This document shows, piece by piece, positions 8,296 to 18,357 of a stretch of DNA of 64,000 nucleotides. Position 1 is the first letter of the stretch; every line of letters starts with the position of its first letter. The translations under genes and the position numbers were made by a program. Source of the DNA: Grimontia sedimenti. GTDB lineage: Bacteria; Pseudomonadota; Gammaproteobacteria; Enterobacterales; Vibrionaceae. The notes below the pieces were generated by a model. It saw nothing but the letters and a program-made list of their open reading frames with translations. It ran no database searches and was not told the DNA's origin. The stretch spans positions 1 to 64,000 of the forward strand of contig NZ_JAALDL010000002.1 in the NCBI RefSeq assembly GCF_011045095.1, written 5' to 3'.

Positions 8296-8361
8296 TTTTT
8301 TGCCCGGCACTCGGTCTGTCGGGCTTTTTTGCCCGGCACTCGGTCTGTCGGGCTTTTTTGC
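8296..8361 (+). terminator. tandemly duplicated intrinsic terminator
   Basis: A 29-base unit is repeated exactly (8296-8324 and 8325-8353) with an 8-base partial third copy. Each copy has the stem GCCCG/CGGGC followed by six T, so the operon ends in two identical rho-independent terminators. Confidence 0.85.
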
Positions 8362-8426
8362 GTTTGTTTAAAAGTCAGTGCACAGTGCAGAACCAAGAGC
8401 CATAAAGCCACTGTTACAAAACAAAA

Positions 8427-8451
8427 GGCACATCCCGATAGGAGATGTGCC
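8427..8451. terminator. bidirectional terminator between the E2 and GroEL genes
   Basis: GGCACATC pairs with GATGTGCC, with A-rich sequence before and T-rich sequence after. It serves the convergent groEL gene and backs up the two terminators of the E2 operon. Confidence 0.8.
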
Positions 8452-8474
8452 TTTTTGCATCATGCAGTATAAGA

Positions 8475-10202
<1,728 letters not shown>

Positions 10203-10454
10203 TTATTTTGCGTTTTTTGCACTGGGGGCCGTCTCTTTACTGTGATCAATCTTGTGGTTTTTAACAGTCATTAAAGTGTGGTTTATGAGCGCGTATTTTT
10301 TCTTGTTGCTATATATAACAAAGCTATAGCGTCAATGTATTAAACAGCAAATTGGCGTCATCTTAAAATTGATACACCTTTTGAGGTTTTTGTTGCTCGT
10401 TTCTTGTTCTATGCTCACTAGGTAAATGTAAAATCTAAGTTAACGAAAATGTAT

Positions 10455-10468
10455 TGCAAACGTTTGCT
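10455..10468. promoter_or_regulatory. LacI-type operator O4
   Basis: TGCAAACGTTTGCT differs from the perfect operator O2 at the last base only. It lies 49 bases upstream of the SDR start and would control the second operon. Confidence 0.8.
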
Positions 10469-10516
10469 GTGAAGGGAAGCGAGGCAAAGCAACTATAGCC
10501 AAGTAAGGAGGACACC

Positions 10517-11320
10517 TTGGATACATCAAGACTAGCGACTAAGCATGTACTGATTACTGGTGCAGCACGTGGAATGGGAGCCGCTATCGCTGAGAGCTTT
10601 GCTGCACAAGGCGCAAAAGTGTGTGTGGCGGACGTCAACCTTGACGGTTGCGAAGAGGTGGTTGCTCGCATTAAAGCCAAAGGTGGAGAAGCTATCGCGG
10701 TGCAAATGGATGTGACGAAACGTTCTGACATCGCAGCCGGGGTGCAGGCAACGGTAGATGCTTTCGGGTCCATCAATGTGATGCTGAATAATGCAGGCAT
10801 TAATAAGCCTCTGATGTTCCTCGATATTACCGAAGAGAACTGGCAGAAAATCATGGACGTTAATGGTCTGGGCTGTTTGATGGGCATGCAAGAAGCAGCT
10901 AAGCAAATGATCAAGCAAGGTCCACAAGACGAACCTTACAAAATCATCAACGTCGGCTCGATTGTATCGCGCATGGCGTTTGATGATGTGGTGCCTTATT
11001 CATGCAGTAAGCACGCCGTGCTTGCCATGATTAATGGTGGAGCAAAAGCATTGGCACAACACAACATCACAGTTAACGGATACGGGCCGGGCGTAGTGCG
11101 CACAGAGCTGTGGGAGCAGTTGGATAAAGATCTGGTTGAAATTGGCAAATTCCAAAATCCAGGCGAGTCGATGGACACTCTGGCACGCGACATGATTTTG
11201 CTGGGCCGATACTCCTACCCAGAAGATGTGACGGGCACAGCGAGTTTCCTCGCGAGTAAAGACTCAGATTATATGACCGGTCAATTGATAATGATCGATG
11301 GCGGCATGGTCATGCAGTAA
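10517..11320 (+). CDS. short-chain dehydrogenase/reductase
   Basis: This 267-residue classical SDR has the cofactor motif TGAARGMG, the NNAG motif, the catalytic Ser in NVGSIVS and the YSCSK (YxxxK) pair. The start is TTG at 10517 with AAGGAGG five bases upstream; there is no nearby ATG. An Asp at the end of the second beta strand (VADVN) suggests NAD(H) preference. It resembles polyol and diol dehydrogenases such as sorbitol or meso-butanediol dehydrogenase, but the substrate is not determined. It is the first gene of the importer operon, fitting an early oxidation of the imported compound (inference). Confidence 0.9.
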   Translation: MDTSRLATKHVLITGAARGMGAAIAESFAAQGAKVCVADVNLDGCEEVVARIKAKGGEAIAVQMDVTKRSDIAAGVQATVDAFGSINVMLNNAGINKPLMFLDITEENWQKIMDVNGLGCLMGMQEAAKQMIKQGPQDEPYKIINVGSIVSRMAFDDVVPYSCSKHAVLAMINGGAKALAQHNITVNGYGPGVVRTELWEQLDKDLVEIGKFQNPGESMDTLARDMILLGRYSYPEDVTGTASFLASKDSDYMTGQLIMIDGGMVMQ

Positions 11321-11392
11321 CAGTTTGGACGTGAATCCAGACAAAACAAAAGCACTCTGCTTTTTGGGTGCACAAGCAATGGAGCGGTAAGG

Positions 11393-12328
11393 ATGAAAAC
11401 AATCAGCAAAACGATGTTAGGTCTGATGGTTGCAGCAAGCGCGACGACAGTTTATGCCAAGGATATGGTTATCGGCATCACACAAAATAATGTGGGTGTC
11501 GACTCATACCAAACCACTTATGAAAAAGCATTTAAAGAAGCAGCTGCAAACACTGACGGTGTTGATACTGTTGTGCTTGATGCGGGCGGTGACGTGGCGC
11601 GCCAAATCGCACAAATGCAGGATCTCATTCAACAGAAAGTGGATGTGATTATCATTTGGCCTACCAATGGTAAAGCCGTGGTTCCTGTTATCCGCAAAGC
11701 ACAGCAAGCGGGTATTCCCGTTGTTGTTACCAACTCTAATGTTGCCGATGAAGGCCAGCAATTCATTGCTTCTTTCTCTGGTCCTAACAACATTAAGCAG
11801 GGGGCTTACTCTGCGGAAATGATGTGTGACGCGTTGGACAATAAAGGCCAAATCGTTCAGATCTCCGGTCAACCTGGTTATACCACTGCTATTGAGCGTC
11901 AACAGGGCTTCGAAGTGCGTTTAGCAGAAGTTTGCCCAGACGTGAAAATCATGGAAACCCAACCTGGTGATTGGAACCGTGAGAAATCACAACGTGTGAT
12001 GGAAAACTTCCTAACCAAGTACGACAACATTGACGGTGTTTACTCTGGTGATGACAACATGGGTGTTGGTGCATTGAACGCAGCGAAAGCGGCAGGCCGT
12101 GAAGGTATCGCATTCATTGGTGCCACCAACTTTGCAGTGGGCTATGAAGCCATGGGTCGCGGCGAGTACTGGGGTTCTGTGTATCAGTCGCCAGTCGATG
12201 ACGCCAAAAACGCGCTAGCCACTGCGATAGCTGTTGTTAATGGTGAGGACGTACCGAAGCTGAACTACTTTGATACGCCGAAAATTACCCAGGACAACAT
12301 GTCTCAGTTTACTAAGCCTGTGTTCTAA
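11393..12328 (+). CDS. sugar ABC transporter periplasmic binding protein
   Basis: This 311-residue protein has a signal peptide (KTMLGLMVAASATTVYA, cleavage expected after Ala-Lys or nearby) followed by a ribose-type type-I periplasmic-binding fold: ITQNNVGVDSYQTTYEKAFKEA, then a DVIIIWPTNGKAVVPVIRKAQQAGIP-type segment and GVYSGDDNMGVGALNAAKAAG. Such proteins deliver monosaccharides, polyols or similar small ligands to the inner-membrane permease. It is preceded by GGAGCGGTAAGG and followed by a strong hairpin and then two permease genes and an ATPase gene. Confidence 0.92.
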   Translation: MKTISKTMLGLMVAASATTVYAKDMVIGITQNNVGVDSYQTTYEKAFKEAAANTDGVDTVVLDAGGDVARQIAQMQDLIQQKVDVIIIWPTNGKAVVPVIRKAQQAGIPVVVTNSNVADEGQQFIASFSGPNNIKQGAYSAEMMCDALDNKGQIVQISGQPGYTTAIERQQGFEVRLAEVCPDVKIMETQPGDWNREKSQRVMENFLTKYDNIDGVYSGDDNMGVGALNAAKAAGREGIAFIGATNFAVGYEAMGRGEYWGSVYQSPVDDAKNALATAIAVVNGEDVPKLNYFDTPKITQDNMSQFTKPVF

Positions 12329-12351
12329 CAAAGCGGGTGATATAACTGAGT

Positions 12352-12373
12352 GCCCTCTGTGACCGCAGGGGGC
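12352..12373 (+). promoter_or_regulatory. hairpin between binding-protein and permease genes
   Basis: GCCCTCTG pairs with CAGGGGGC (one G-U pair) around the loop TGACCG. No T-run follows. Such hairpins usually protect the upstream mRNA 3' end or attenuate readthrough, giving more binding protein than permease. Confidence 0.6.
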
Positions 12374-12457
12374 TCTCTTCCTTCCTTGTTTCAATCTTTC
12401 AGGAAGGTGATCCGCAAGGATTGCGATCGACTCTTCTGCAACAAATGGGATGTTCCT

Positions 12458-13465
12458 ATGACCTCAGACGCGCAGACAAACACGGACAAAAAAGGCGCCA
12501 ACAATTCGTCTTTTTCGCTCAAAACCCTGATGGCACGCCACGGGATTCTGGTTGCGTTTTTCGTGTTTCTTATTGCTTTTTCGCTTTCATCAGACCGATT
12601 CTTAAGCACAGATAACTTCATGACGGTCATTCGTCAGGTGTCGATTATCGGAACGATAGCGCTTGGCGTAACTATCGTGGTTATTGGCGGGAATTTGGAC
12701 CTTTCCGTCGGCTCTTTACTCTCTTTTTCTACTGTGCTGGTCGTTGATCTGCACGACAAAGTCGGTCCGGGCCAAGCCATCCTTTTAATGTTTCTCTTTA
12801 CGCTATTGGTCGGTGTGGTGAATGGCTTTTTGGTGGGATATTTGAGGTTGAACTCACTGATCGTAACACTGGGAATGCTATCGGCGATACAAGGCCTGAC
12901 ACTGATTTATACCGGTGGCCAGAATGTAGATATCGCCAACCAGGAAGATACTTGGTTTGCGATTTTCGGCCGCGGCTTTATTGGGCCGATTGCAGTGCCC
13001 ATCATCATCTTTGGTGTACTGGCCATCATCTACGAGTTGTTGCTCAAACGGACGTCTTACGGGCGGAAGATATTTGCGGTAGGTGGTAACCCCATTGCCA
13101 CGGCGTATTCCGGTATCAGACGTAACAAACTGGTGTTCAGTACCTATCTGCTCTCTGCATTTTCGACAGGCTGTGCGGCGTTGATCCTCGGCTCACGTGT
13201 GATGGGCTCACAAAACAACGTGGGGCAAGGCTATGAATTATTGGTGCTTGCCGGCGTTATCCTCGGAGGAACCAGTTTGCTTGGCGGCTCTGGCAGCATC
13301 ACAAAAACCGTGGTGGGTGTCCTGATTCTGGGCTTTATCCAAAACGGCCTGTTGCTGCTGGGTTTCCCTTATTACGCACAGTGGCTTGTGACGTGGGCGG
13401 TGATCATCTTGGCCGTATGGTTGGATGTGGGCACCAAGCGTGGCAGCTTCTTCACCAAATTCTGA
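12458..13465 (+). CDS. sugar ABC transporter permease 1 (ribose/xylose type)
   Basis: This 335-residue protein has a hydrophilic N-terminus (about 30 residues) followed by about ten membrane segments. It shows the BPD_transp_2 signature GVTIVVIGGNLDLSVGS and the EAA-like loop LAGVILGGTSLLGGSGS near the C-terminus. Start 12458 is chosen because GGGA precedes it; upstream in-frame codons lie within the hairpin region. Its twin follows directly, so the channel is probably a heterodimer, unlike the RbsC homodimer. Confidence 0.92.
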   Translation: MTSDAQTNTDKKGANNSSFSLKTLMARHGILVAFFVFLIAFSLSSDRFLSTDNFMTVIRQVSIIGTIALGVTIVVIGGNLDLSVGSLLSFSTVLVVDLHDKVGPGQAILLMFLFTLLVGVVNGFLVGYLRLNSLIVTLGMLSAIQGLTLIYTGGQNVDIANQEDTWFAIFGRGFIGPIAVPIIIFGVLAIIYELLLKRTSYGRKIFAVGGNPIATAYSGIRRNKLVFSTYLLSAFSTGCAALILGSRVMGSQNNVGQGYELLVLAGVILGGTSLLGGSGSITKTVVGVLILGFIQNGLLLLGFPYYAQWLVTWAVIILAVWLDVGTKRGSFFTKF

Positions 13466-13489
13466 CGGAAAGCTTGAGGAGATATAGAC

Positions 13490-14440
13490 ATGGATAAAAT
13501 TCTGCGCTTTCTGAAAACACAACCTATATGGATATTCGTTGTGTTTTGTATCGTGTTGTTTAGCTTTTCGTCAGAGTACTTTTTCGATATTGCGAACTTC
13601 AAAAACATCCTGATCCAAACGTCGACCATTGGTTTTATTGCACTGGGCATGACGGTGGTGATGATTAACGGCAACATTGACCTTTCGGTAGGGGCTGTGG
13701 TGGCATTGGCAGCCAGCCTTGCCATTGATTTACAGGGTTCTATCGGCATTCCTGCCGCGGTTTTGATTGCGCTGGCTTCTGGCATTCTGCTTGGCATGCT
13801 TAACGGCGTTATCGTTTGGAAAACCGGCGTAGATGCTTTCATTGTGACCTTGGGTGCGATGATTGGTATTCGCGGTCTGGTGTTTGTGTATACTGGCGAG
13901 CAATCCTTCTACGCGTCAGACTTTGCCTATTCCGATTTTGGCTCTAGCTCAGTGCTGGGGTTCCCGACCTTAGCGATTCTCTTTCTGATTGCGACCTTGC
14001 TGATGCATTTGATGATGAAGTATACCGTGCATGGGCGTAACTGTTATGCCGTTGGCGGTAACCGCAAATCGTCTGTTGATGCTGGGATCCGCGTCGGGCC
14101 ACACATGATGATCAACTTTATGCTGGTCGGCTTCTTCGCGGCGCTTGCAGGCGTTACCTTGTCTACCCAAATGGGGGCATCCACGCCCAACCTTGGTCGT
14201 GATTTCGAACTATGGACCATTACCGCGGTGGTGCTGGGTGGTACGCGACTCACCGGCGGTGCGGGTAGCATACTCGGTACGCTAGGTGGCGTATTGGCCA
14301 TCGGCATTCTTAGAAACGGTTTGAACCTGATGCAAGTGCCGGCTTTCTATGTGCTGGTGATCATGGGTTCCATTCTAATCCTCGTTCTCTTTATCGATAA
14401 GAAAGTTAACCAAGCCGAGCAGGGAGGGGTTTCCGCATGA
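13490..14440 (+). CDS. sugar ABC transporter permease 2 (ribose/xylose type)
   Basis: This 316-residue paralogue of the previous permease carries GMTVVMINGNIDLSVGAV and TAVVLGGTRLTGGAGS at the same relative positions. About nine to ten membrane segments are visible. It has AGGAG upstream, starts 24 bases after the first permease and overlaps the ATPase gene by four bases (ATGA), which fits translational coupling and fixed subunit ratios. Confidence 0.92.
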   Translation: MDKILRFLKTQPIWIFVVFCIVLFSFSSEYFFDIANFKNILIQTSTIGFIALGMTVVMINGNIDLSVGAVVALAASLAIDLQGSIGIPAAVLIALASGILLGMLNGVIVWKTGVDAFIVTLGAMIGIRGLVFVYTGEQSFYASDFAYSDFGSSSVLGFPTLAILFLIATLLMHLMMKYTVHGRNCYAVGGNRKSSVDAGIRVGPHMMINFMLVGFFAALAGVTLSTQMGASTPNLGRDFELWTITAVVLGGTRLTGGAGSILGTLGGVLAIGILRNGLNLMQVPAFYVLVIMGSILILVLFIDKKVNQAEQGGVSA

Positions 14441-15963
14441 GTATGGCAATGAACATGGAAACGAATATCGCACCTACGCTTGAGTTGAAAAACATCCGTA
14501 AAGTCTTCCCAGGCGTGGTTGCGCTAAATGGTGTGAGCTTTGATATTCGAGCGGGAGAAGTGCATGCCTTGCTGGGTGAAAACGGCGCCGGTAAGTCGAC
14601 CTTGATGAAAGTGATGTCAGGCATTTACCAAGACGATGGTGGCGAGATTTTGATTGATGGTCAGGTCGTTAAACTCAAAACCCCCATGGATGCCAAACAC
14701 CAAGGCATTTTGATGATCCATCAGGAACTGTCACTGGTGGAAGACATGACAGTGGCTGAAAACATCTTCCTCGGCATGATGCCGACCAAGTTGTTTGGTG
14801 TGGTCGACTATGGCGAGCTTCGTGAAAAAGCAGCGTCTATTCTCAAGCGCCTGAACTGCGATTTCGGGCCAGACGATCCGGTGAGTTCGTTGACCATTGC
14901 CAAAAAATACATGGTTGAGATTGCCCGTGCCTTGGTGTTCACGCCGAAGATCGTGATTTTCGATGAGCCGACGGCATCGTTAACTGATTATGAGAAAGTG
15001 GTGCTGTTTGAAGTGATCAAGGAGCTCCAAGCCCAAGGGGTGGGTATTGCCTACATTTCCCACCGCATGGAAGAGATTTTCGCGATATCAGACCGCCTTT
15101 CCGTACTGCGTGATGGCGAATACCGCGGTACGCTGACGACCAAAGACACTAACGAGCCTGAAGTGACCGCGTTGATGATTGGGCGGGAGCTTGAGCAAAA
15201 CGTCGTCAACATGGAACAAGGTGGCGAGACCCGTCTTGAGGTAGAAGGGCTAAGCCTTGAAAAGCACTATCAAGATATTTCTTTCTCTATTAAGGAAGGA
15301 GAAGTGCTTGGTATGTATGGACTTGTGGGAGCAGGACGCACCGAGATTGCAGAAACCCTGTTTGGCCTTCGCCAGCCAGATTCCGGTGTTGTTAAATTCG
15401 ATGGCAAGGAAACCGTCATTGGTGACAGTCAACACGCTGTCGAATTAGGGGTGGCTTTGGTTCCGGAAAACCGCAAAGAGCAGGGCCTTGTGCTGGCGAT
15501 GTCGTGTCAGGATAACATTACCATGGCGCAGCTTGATCGCGTGTCTGTGATCGGTTGGTTACTCGAAGGTAAAGAGAGTCAGGTATACAAAAAGTACGCT
15601 GACCAGCTTTCTATCAAAGCGCCGGATGGCAGTTACCCTGTGGGCAATCTCAGCGGTGGTAATCAGCAAAAAGTGGTTATCGGAAAATGGTTATCCATCC
15701 ATCCTAAAATACTTATCCTCGATGAACCGACACGCGGCATTGATGTTGGCTCTAAGTCTGAGATACACACATTGATCCGTGAGTTGGCGCGTTCTGGTCT
15801 CGCGGTGCTGGTTATCTCTTCTGAAATGCCAGAAATACTCAGTGTCAGTGATCGGATTCTTGCGCTCTATGAGGGCAAAATCATGGAAGAGTTTACCGCA
15901 GAGACTGTGACGGAAAACCGACTGGTTACCGCCATCACCGGGCAGAAAAGTTCGCCCGACTAA
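14437..15963 (+). CDS. sugar ABC transporter ATPase with two nucleotide-binding domains
   Basis: This 508-residue protein is of the RbsA/XylG/MglA type. The first domain has a canonical Walker A (GENGAGKST), Walker B (IVIFDEPTAS) and a degenerate signature (SSLTIAKKYMVEIARAL). The second domain has a degenerate Walker A (GLVGAGRTE) but a good signature (LSGGNQQKV) and Walker B (LILDEPTRG). This asymmetry is normal for the family. It energises the two permeases encoded upstream. Confidence 0.94.
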   Translation: MSMAMNMETNIAPTLELKNIRKVFPGVVALNGVSFDIRAGEVHALLGENGAGKSTLMKVMSGIYQDDGGEILIDGQVVKLKTPMDAKHQGILMIHQELSLVEDMTVAENIFLGMMPTKLFGVVDYGELREKAASILKRLNCDFGPDDPVSSLTIAKKYMVEIARALVFTPKIVIFDEPTASLTDYEKVVLFEVIKELQAQGVGIAYISHRMEEIFAISDRLSVLRDGEYRGTLTTKDTNEPEVTALMIGRELEQNVVNMEQGGETRLEVEGLSLEKHYQDISFSIKEGEVLGMYGLVGAGRTEIAETLFGLRQPDSGVVKFDGKETVIGDSQHAVELGVALVPENRKEQGLVLAMSCQDNITMAQLDRVSVIGWLLEGKESQVYKKYADQLSIKAPDGSYPVGNLSGGNQQKVVIGKWLSIHPKILILDEPTRGIDVGSKSEIHTLIRELARSGLAVLVISSEMPEILSVSDRILALYEGKIMEEFTAETVTENRLVTAITGQKSSPD

Positions 15964-15993
15964 TTCCTTAAATAACCCCTAAAGGTAAATATC

Positions 15994-16887
15994 ATGCACA
16001 TCGGCTTTATTGGATTAGGCCGGATGGGGTGGCTTATGGCCGCGAATCTGGCAAAAGCAGGCGTTTCACTGACGGTATGGAACCGCAGTCGTGGTAAATC
16101 CGTTGCTCTGGTAGAAGAGTACCCAGACGTGAACATCGCAGAAAATCCAGCCCATATTGCCCGTGATTGTGACTTGGTGTTCACAATGATCGCGGATGAT
16201 GAAGCAGCCAAGGTGGTTTATTTCAGCCAAGAAAGTGGCTTGATTGCACCGCTCGATCGTCGCGCACAACACTGGGTGGACATGAGCACCATCAGCCCCG
16301 TTTTGTCTGAGGAAATTGCCACACTCGCAAAAGCGTATGAAGTGATGTACGTAGATGCGCCGGTATCGGGCAGCCTGAATGCAGCAGAAGCAGGGGAGTT
16401 GGTTTTTATGGTGGGCGCCTCTGAGGCGCTAACGCCGGATGTTCATTATTGCCTGTCCATCATGGGCAAATCTATCTTCCAGATGGGTGAGGCAGGAAGA
16501 GGTCATGCAGCCAAGCTGCTCATCAATAGTGTGATTCACAGCCAGAATCAAATTGTGGGTGAAATACTGGCTTTGGCTGCATCTTGCAACATTGATCAAA
16601 CCGCACTCCTCACTCTGCTTGGGGAAAGTGCGGCAGGCTCTGCGATGATCCGTTTTCGCACGCCACTTTATTTGAATCAATCTGAGGACGTGACCTTCGC
16701 ACTGACGTTAGCGCGCAAAGACATGGCGTTAACAAAGGAAATGGCGTCTCAGTTAGGTTGGTCACTTTCACAAATCAATACCAACTTGGAACAGCTTGAA
16801 GCCGCTGAACACAGTGGGTTTGGGGAAATGGATATGGCGGCAATCGCCACATACATCGCAGCTACTAACAGTCAAAACGAAGAGTGA
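15994..16887 (+). CDS. beta-hydroxyacid dehydrogenase (3-HIBDH/GarR family)
   Basis: This 297-residue protein begins with the Rossmann motif GFIGLGRMGWLMAANL, has the substrate-binding segment DAPVSGSLNAAEAGELVFMVG and the catalytic Lys/Asn segment GHAAKLLINSVIHSQNQ. The family oxidises 3-hydroxy acids such as 3-hydroxyisobutyrate or reduces tartronate semialdehyde. DAPVSGS replaces the usual DAPVSGG. In this operon it may act on a hydroxy acid made from the imported substrate (inference). Confidence 0.9.
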   Translation: MHIGFIGLGRMGWLMAANLAKAGVSLTVWNRSRGKSVALVEEYPDVNIAENPAHIARDCDLVFTMIADDEAAKVVYFSQESGLIAPLDRRAQHWVDMSTISPVLSEEIATLAKAYEVMYVDAPVSGSLNAAEAGELVFMVGASEALTPDVHYCLSIMGKSIFQMGEAGRGHAAKLLINSVIHSQNQIVGEILALAASCNIDQTALLTLLGESAAGSAMIRFRTPLYLNQSEDVTFALTLARKDMALTKEMASQLGWSLSQINTNLEQLEAAEHSGFGEMDMAAIATYIAATNSQNEE

Positions 16888-16893
16888 GGGAGA

Positions 16894-17601
16894 ATGATGG
16901 CAAAGAAAGCAGCCTTATTTGTCGGTGGGTGGGAAGGACACACGCCAACCGTGTTTTGTGACTGGGCGACCGCGCTTCTAGAAGAAGAAGGGTTTGAGGT
17001 CGTCTCTTATGACACGTTTGAGCCTTTGTTAGACCCAGAAATTACCGCTAGTTTGGATTTGATTGTGCCAATTTGGTCGAGCGCACGTAGCAGCCATCAG
17101 GAAGAGTTTGGCAATATCACCCGCGAGCAGGAGCAAGGCCTATTGGATGCCATTGCGGGAGGCTGCGGTATTGCAGGTTGGCATGGTCACATGGGTGATG
17201 CGTTCCGCGATCACCCAACTTATCATTTTATGATTGGCGGCCAGTTTGTCGCGCACCCTCCGGGTTGGCCGGATAACCCCATTCCTTCCGATGATTTTGT
17301 CGATTATCGGGTGACATTCACCCAAAATGACGACCCGTTTTTGGAAGGATTGGAAGACTTCGATATTCATGGTGAGCAATATTACATGCTGGTGGATCCC
17401 AGTAACGACGTGTTGGCGACGACGACCTTTAGCGGGGAATACCTTCACTGGATTGAAGGCACAGTCATGCCGATTGCGTGGCGACGTTATTGGAACCAAG
17501 GCAAAGTGTTCTACTGCTCCATTGGCCATACGGTTGAGGAGTTGAAGCACCCAATGGTGGATATGCTGATGCGTAAAGGGTTTAACTGGGCTGCAAGATG
17601 A
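16894..17601 (+). CDS. ThuA-like domain protein
   Basis: This 235-residue cytosolic protein matches the ThuA (trehalose utilisation) family, with a glutamine-amidotransferase-like fold: VGGWEGHTP near the start, CGIAGWHGHMGDAFRDHPTYHFMIGGQFVAHPPG in the middle and IAWRRYWNQGKVFYCSIGHTVEEL at the end. ThuA proteins take part in keto-sugar pathways in rhizobia, but the reaction is not settled for most members. It is the last gene of the importer operon. Two adjacent ATG codons (16894 and 16897) follow GAGGGAG; the second has the better spacing. Confidence 0.85.
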   Translation: MMAKKAALFVGGWEGHTPTVFCDWATALLEEEGFEVVSYDTFEPLLDPEITASLDLIVPIWSSARSSHQEEFGNITREQEQGLLDAIAGGCGIAGWHGHMGDAFRDHPTYHFMIGGQFVAHPPGWPDNPIPSDDFVDYRVTFTQNDDPFLEGLEDFDIHGEQYYMLVDPSNDVLATTTFSGEYLHWIEGTVMPIAWRRYWNQGKVFYCSIGHTVEELKHPMVDMLMRKGFNWAAR

Positions 17602-17671
17602 TACCGGTGTAGCTAATCTTTTTTCGCATACGTTTCGTACTGATGACTTCAACAAATTAATGGAGTCGACC

Positions 17672-17848
17672 GTGTTTTCATTTTTTAAAGATCGCACTGC
17701 GAAGAAACTGAAAAAGAAACACTCAATGCTGCTGGAGCAAGCCATGCAGGCTCAGCGTAGAGGTGACATCAGAATGTATTCAAAGTTGACTGCCGAAGCG
17801 GAAGACGTCTTTACCGAGTTCAAGCAGGCAAGTGAACAACGGTCCTGA
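17672..17848 (+). CDS. DUF6435-type small protein
   Basis: This protein of about 58 residues starts FSFFKDRTAKKLKKKHSMLLEQAM and contains QAQRRGDIRMYSKLTAEAE, matching the short DUF6435 family common in Vibrio and Shewanella. GTG 17672 with GGAG six bases upstream is preferred over ATG 17660, because family members begin with MFSFF. It is Lys-rich, probably cytosolic and of unknown function. Confidence 0.7.
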   Translation: MFSFFKDRTAKKLKKKHSMLLEQAMQAQRRGDIRMYSKLTAEAEDVFTEFKQASEQRS

Positions 17849-17907
17849 TGCTTAGCCACCCGCTTGATAGCCTTGTTTGATACCAGCATGCATGAGTAAT
17901 AATTTAA

Positions 17908-18144
17908 GTGAAGATTTCTCGGATTATCGAAATGGCATGGGAGGACAGGACGCCTTTTGAAGCAATTCATTTGCAGTATGGTTTGGGTGAGTCCCAACTG
18001 ATCAGATTGATGCTAGGTGCTTTAAAGCCATCCAGTTTCAAAAATTGGCGAAAGCGCGTTTCCGGCAGAAAAACCAAGCATGAACAGCTCCGCCCATCCG
18101 GTGTGGCTCGTGGGTATTGTCCCACCCTATACAAGCAGCGATGA
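17908..18144 (+). CDS. TIGR03643 family protein, N-terminus possibly frameshifted
   Basis: This 78-residue protein contains ISRIIEMAWEDRTPFEAI, then LKPSSFKNWRKRV and GRKTKH, and ends GYCPTLYKQR: the conserved TIGR03643 sequence, of unknown function. The only in-frame start is GTG 17908, directly after a TAA and without a ribosome site. An ATG at 17892 in another frame reads MSNNLSED before hitting this sequence, which is how family N-termini look. A one- (or four-) base loss near 17912-17918 would explain it. The stop overlaps the next start as ATGA. Confidence 0.75.
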   Translation: MKISRIIEMAWEDRTPFEAIHLQYGLGESQLIRLMLGALKPSSFKNWRKRVSGRKTKHEQLRPSGVARGYCPTLYKQR

Positions 18145-18305
18145 AGACCGAGAGAAGGTTCCGTGGTATCAAAGCCACTTTGCCAAGCAAAGATTGTAAC
18201 AAATGCGGAAAGCCCTTCTCTTGGCGCAAAAAGTGGGCAAAGTGTTGGGAAGAGGTTAAATTTTGCTCTGAGCGATGTCGGAGAGCCAGGAGAGGTGCAA
18301 GTTAG
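18141..18305 (+). CDS. DUF2256 zinc-ribbon-like protein
   Basis: This 54-residue protein has a CNKCGKPFSWRKKW motif and a CSERCRRARR motif. The four Cys residues (CxxC and CxxxC) fit a small treble-clef or zinc-ribbon fold, as in DUF2256. ATG 18141 overlaps the stop of the TIGR03643 gene, and the two families are commonly paired. Function unknown. Confidence 0.85.
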   Translation: MKTERRFRGIKATLPSKDCNKCGKPFSWRKKWAKCWEEVKFCSERCRRARRGAS

Positions 18306-18324
18306 TCTCTTGCTAAATCAACAA

Positions 18325-18347
18325 CTGCGCAACCAAAGGCTGCGCAG
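18325..18347. terminator. hairpin between convergent genes
   Basis: CTGCGCA pairs with TGCGCAG around a 9-base loop between the DUF2256 gene and the M32 carboxypeptidase gene. T-runs are poor on both sides. Confidence 0.5.
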
Positions 18348-18357
18348 TCAACTTTCA

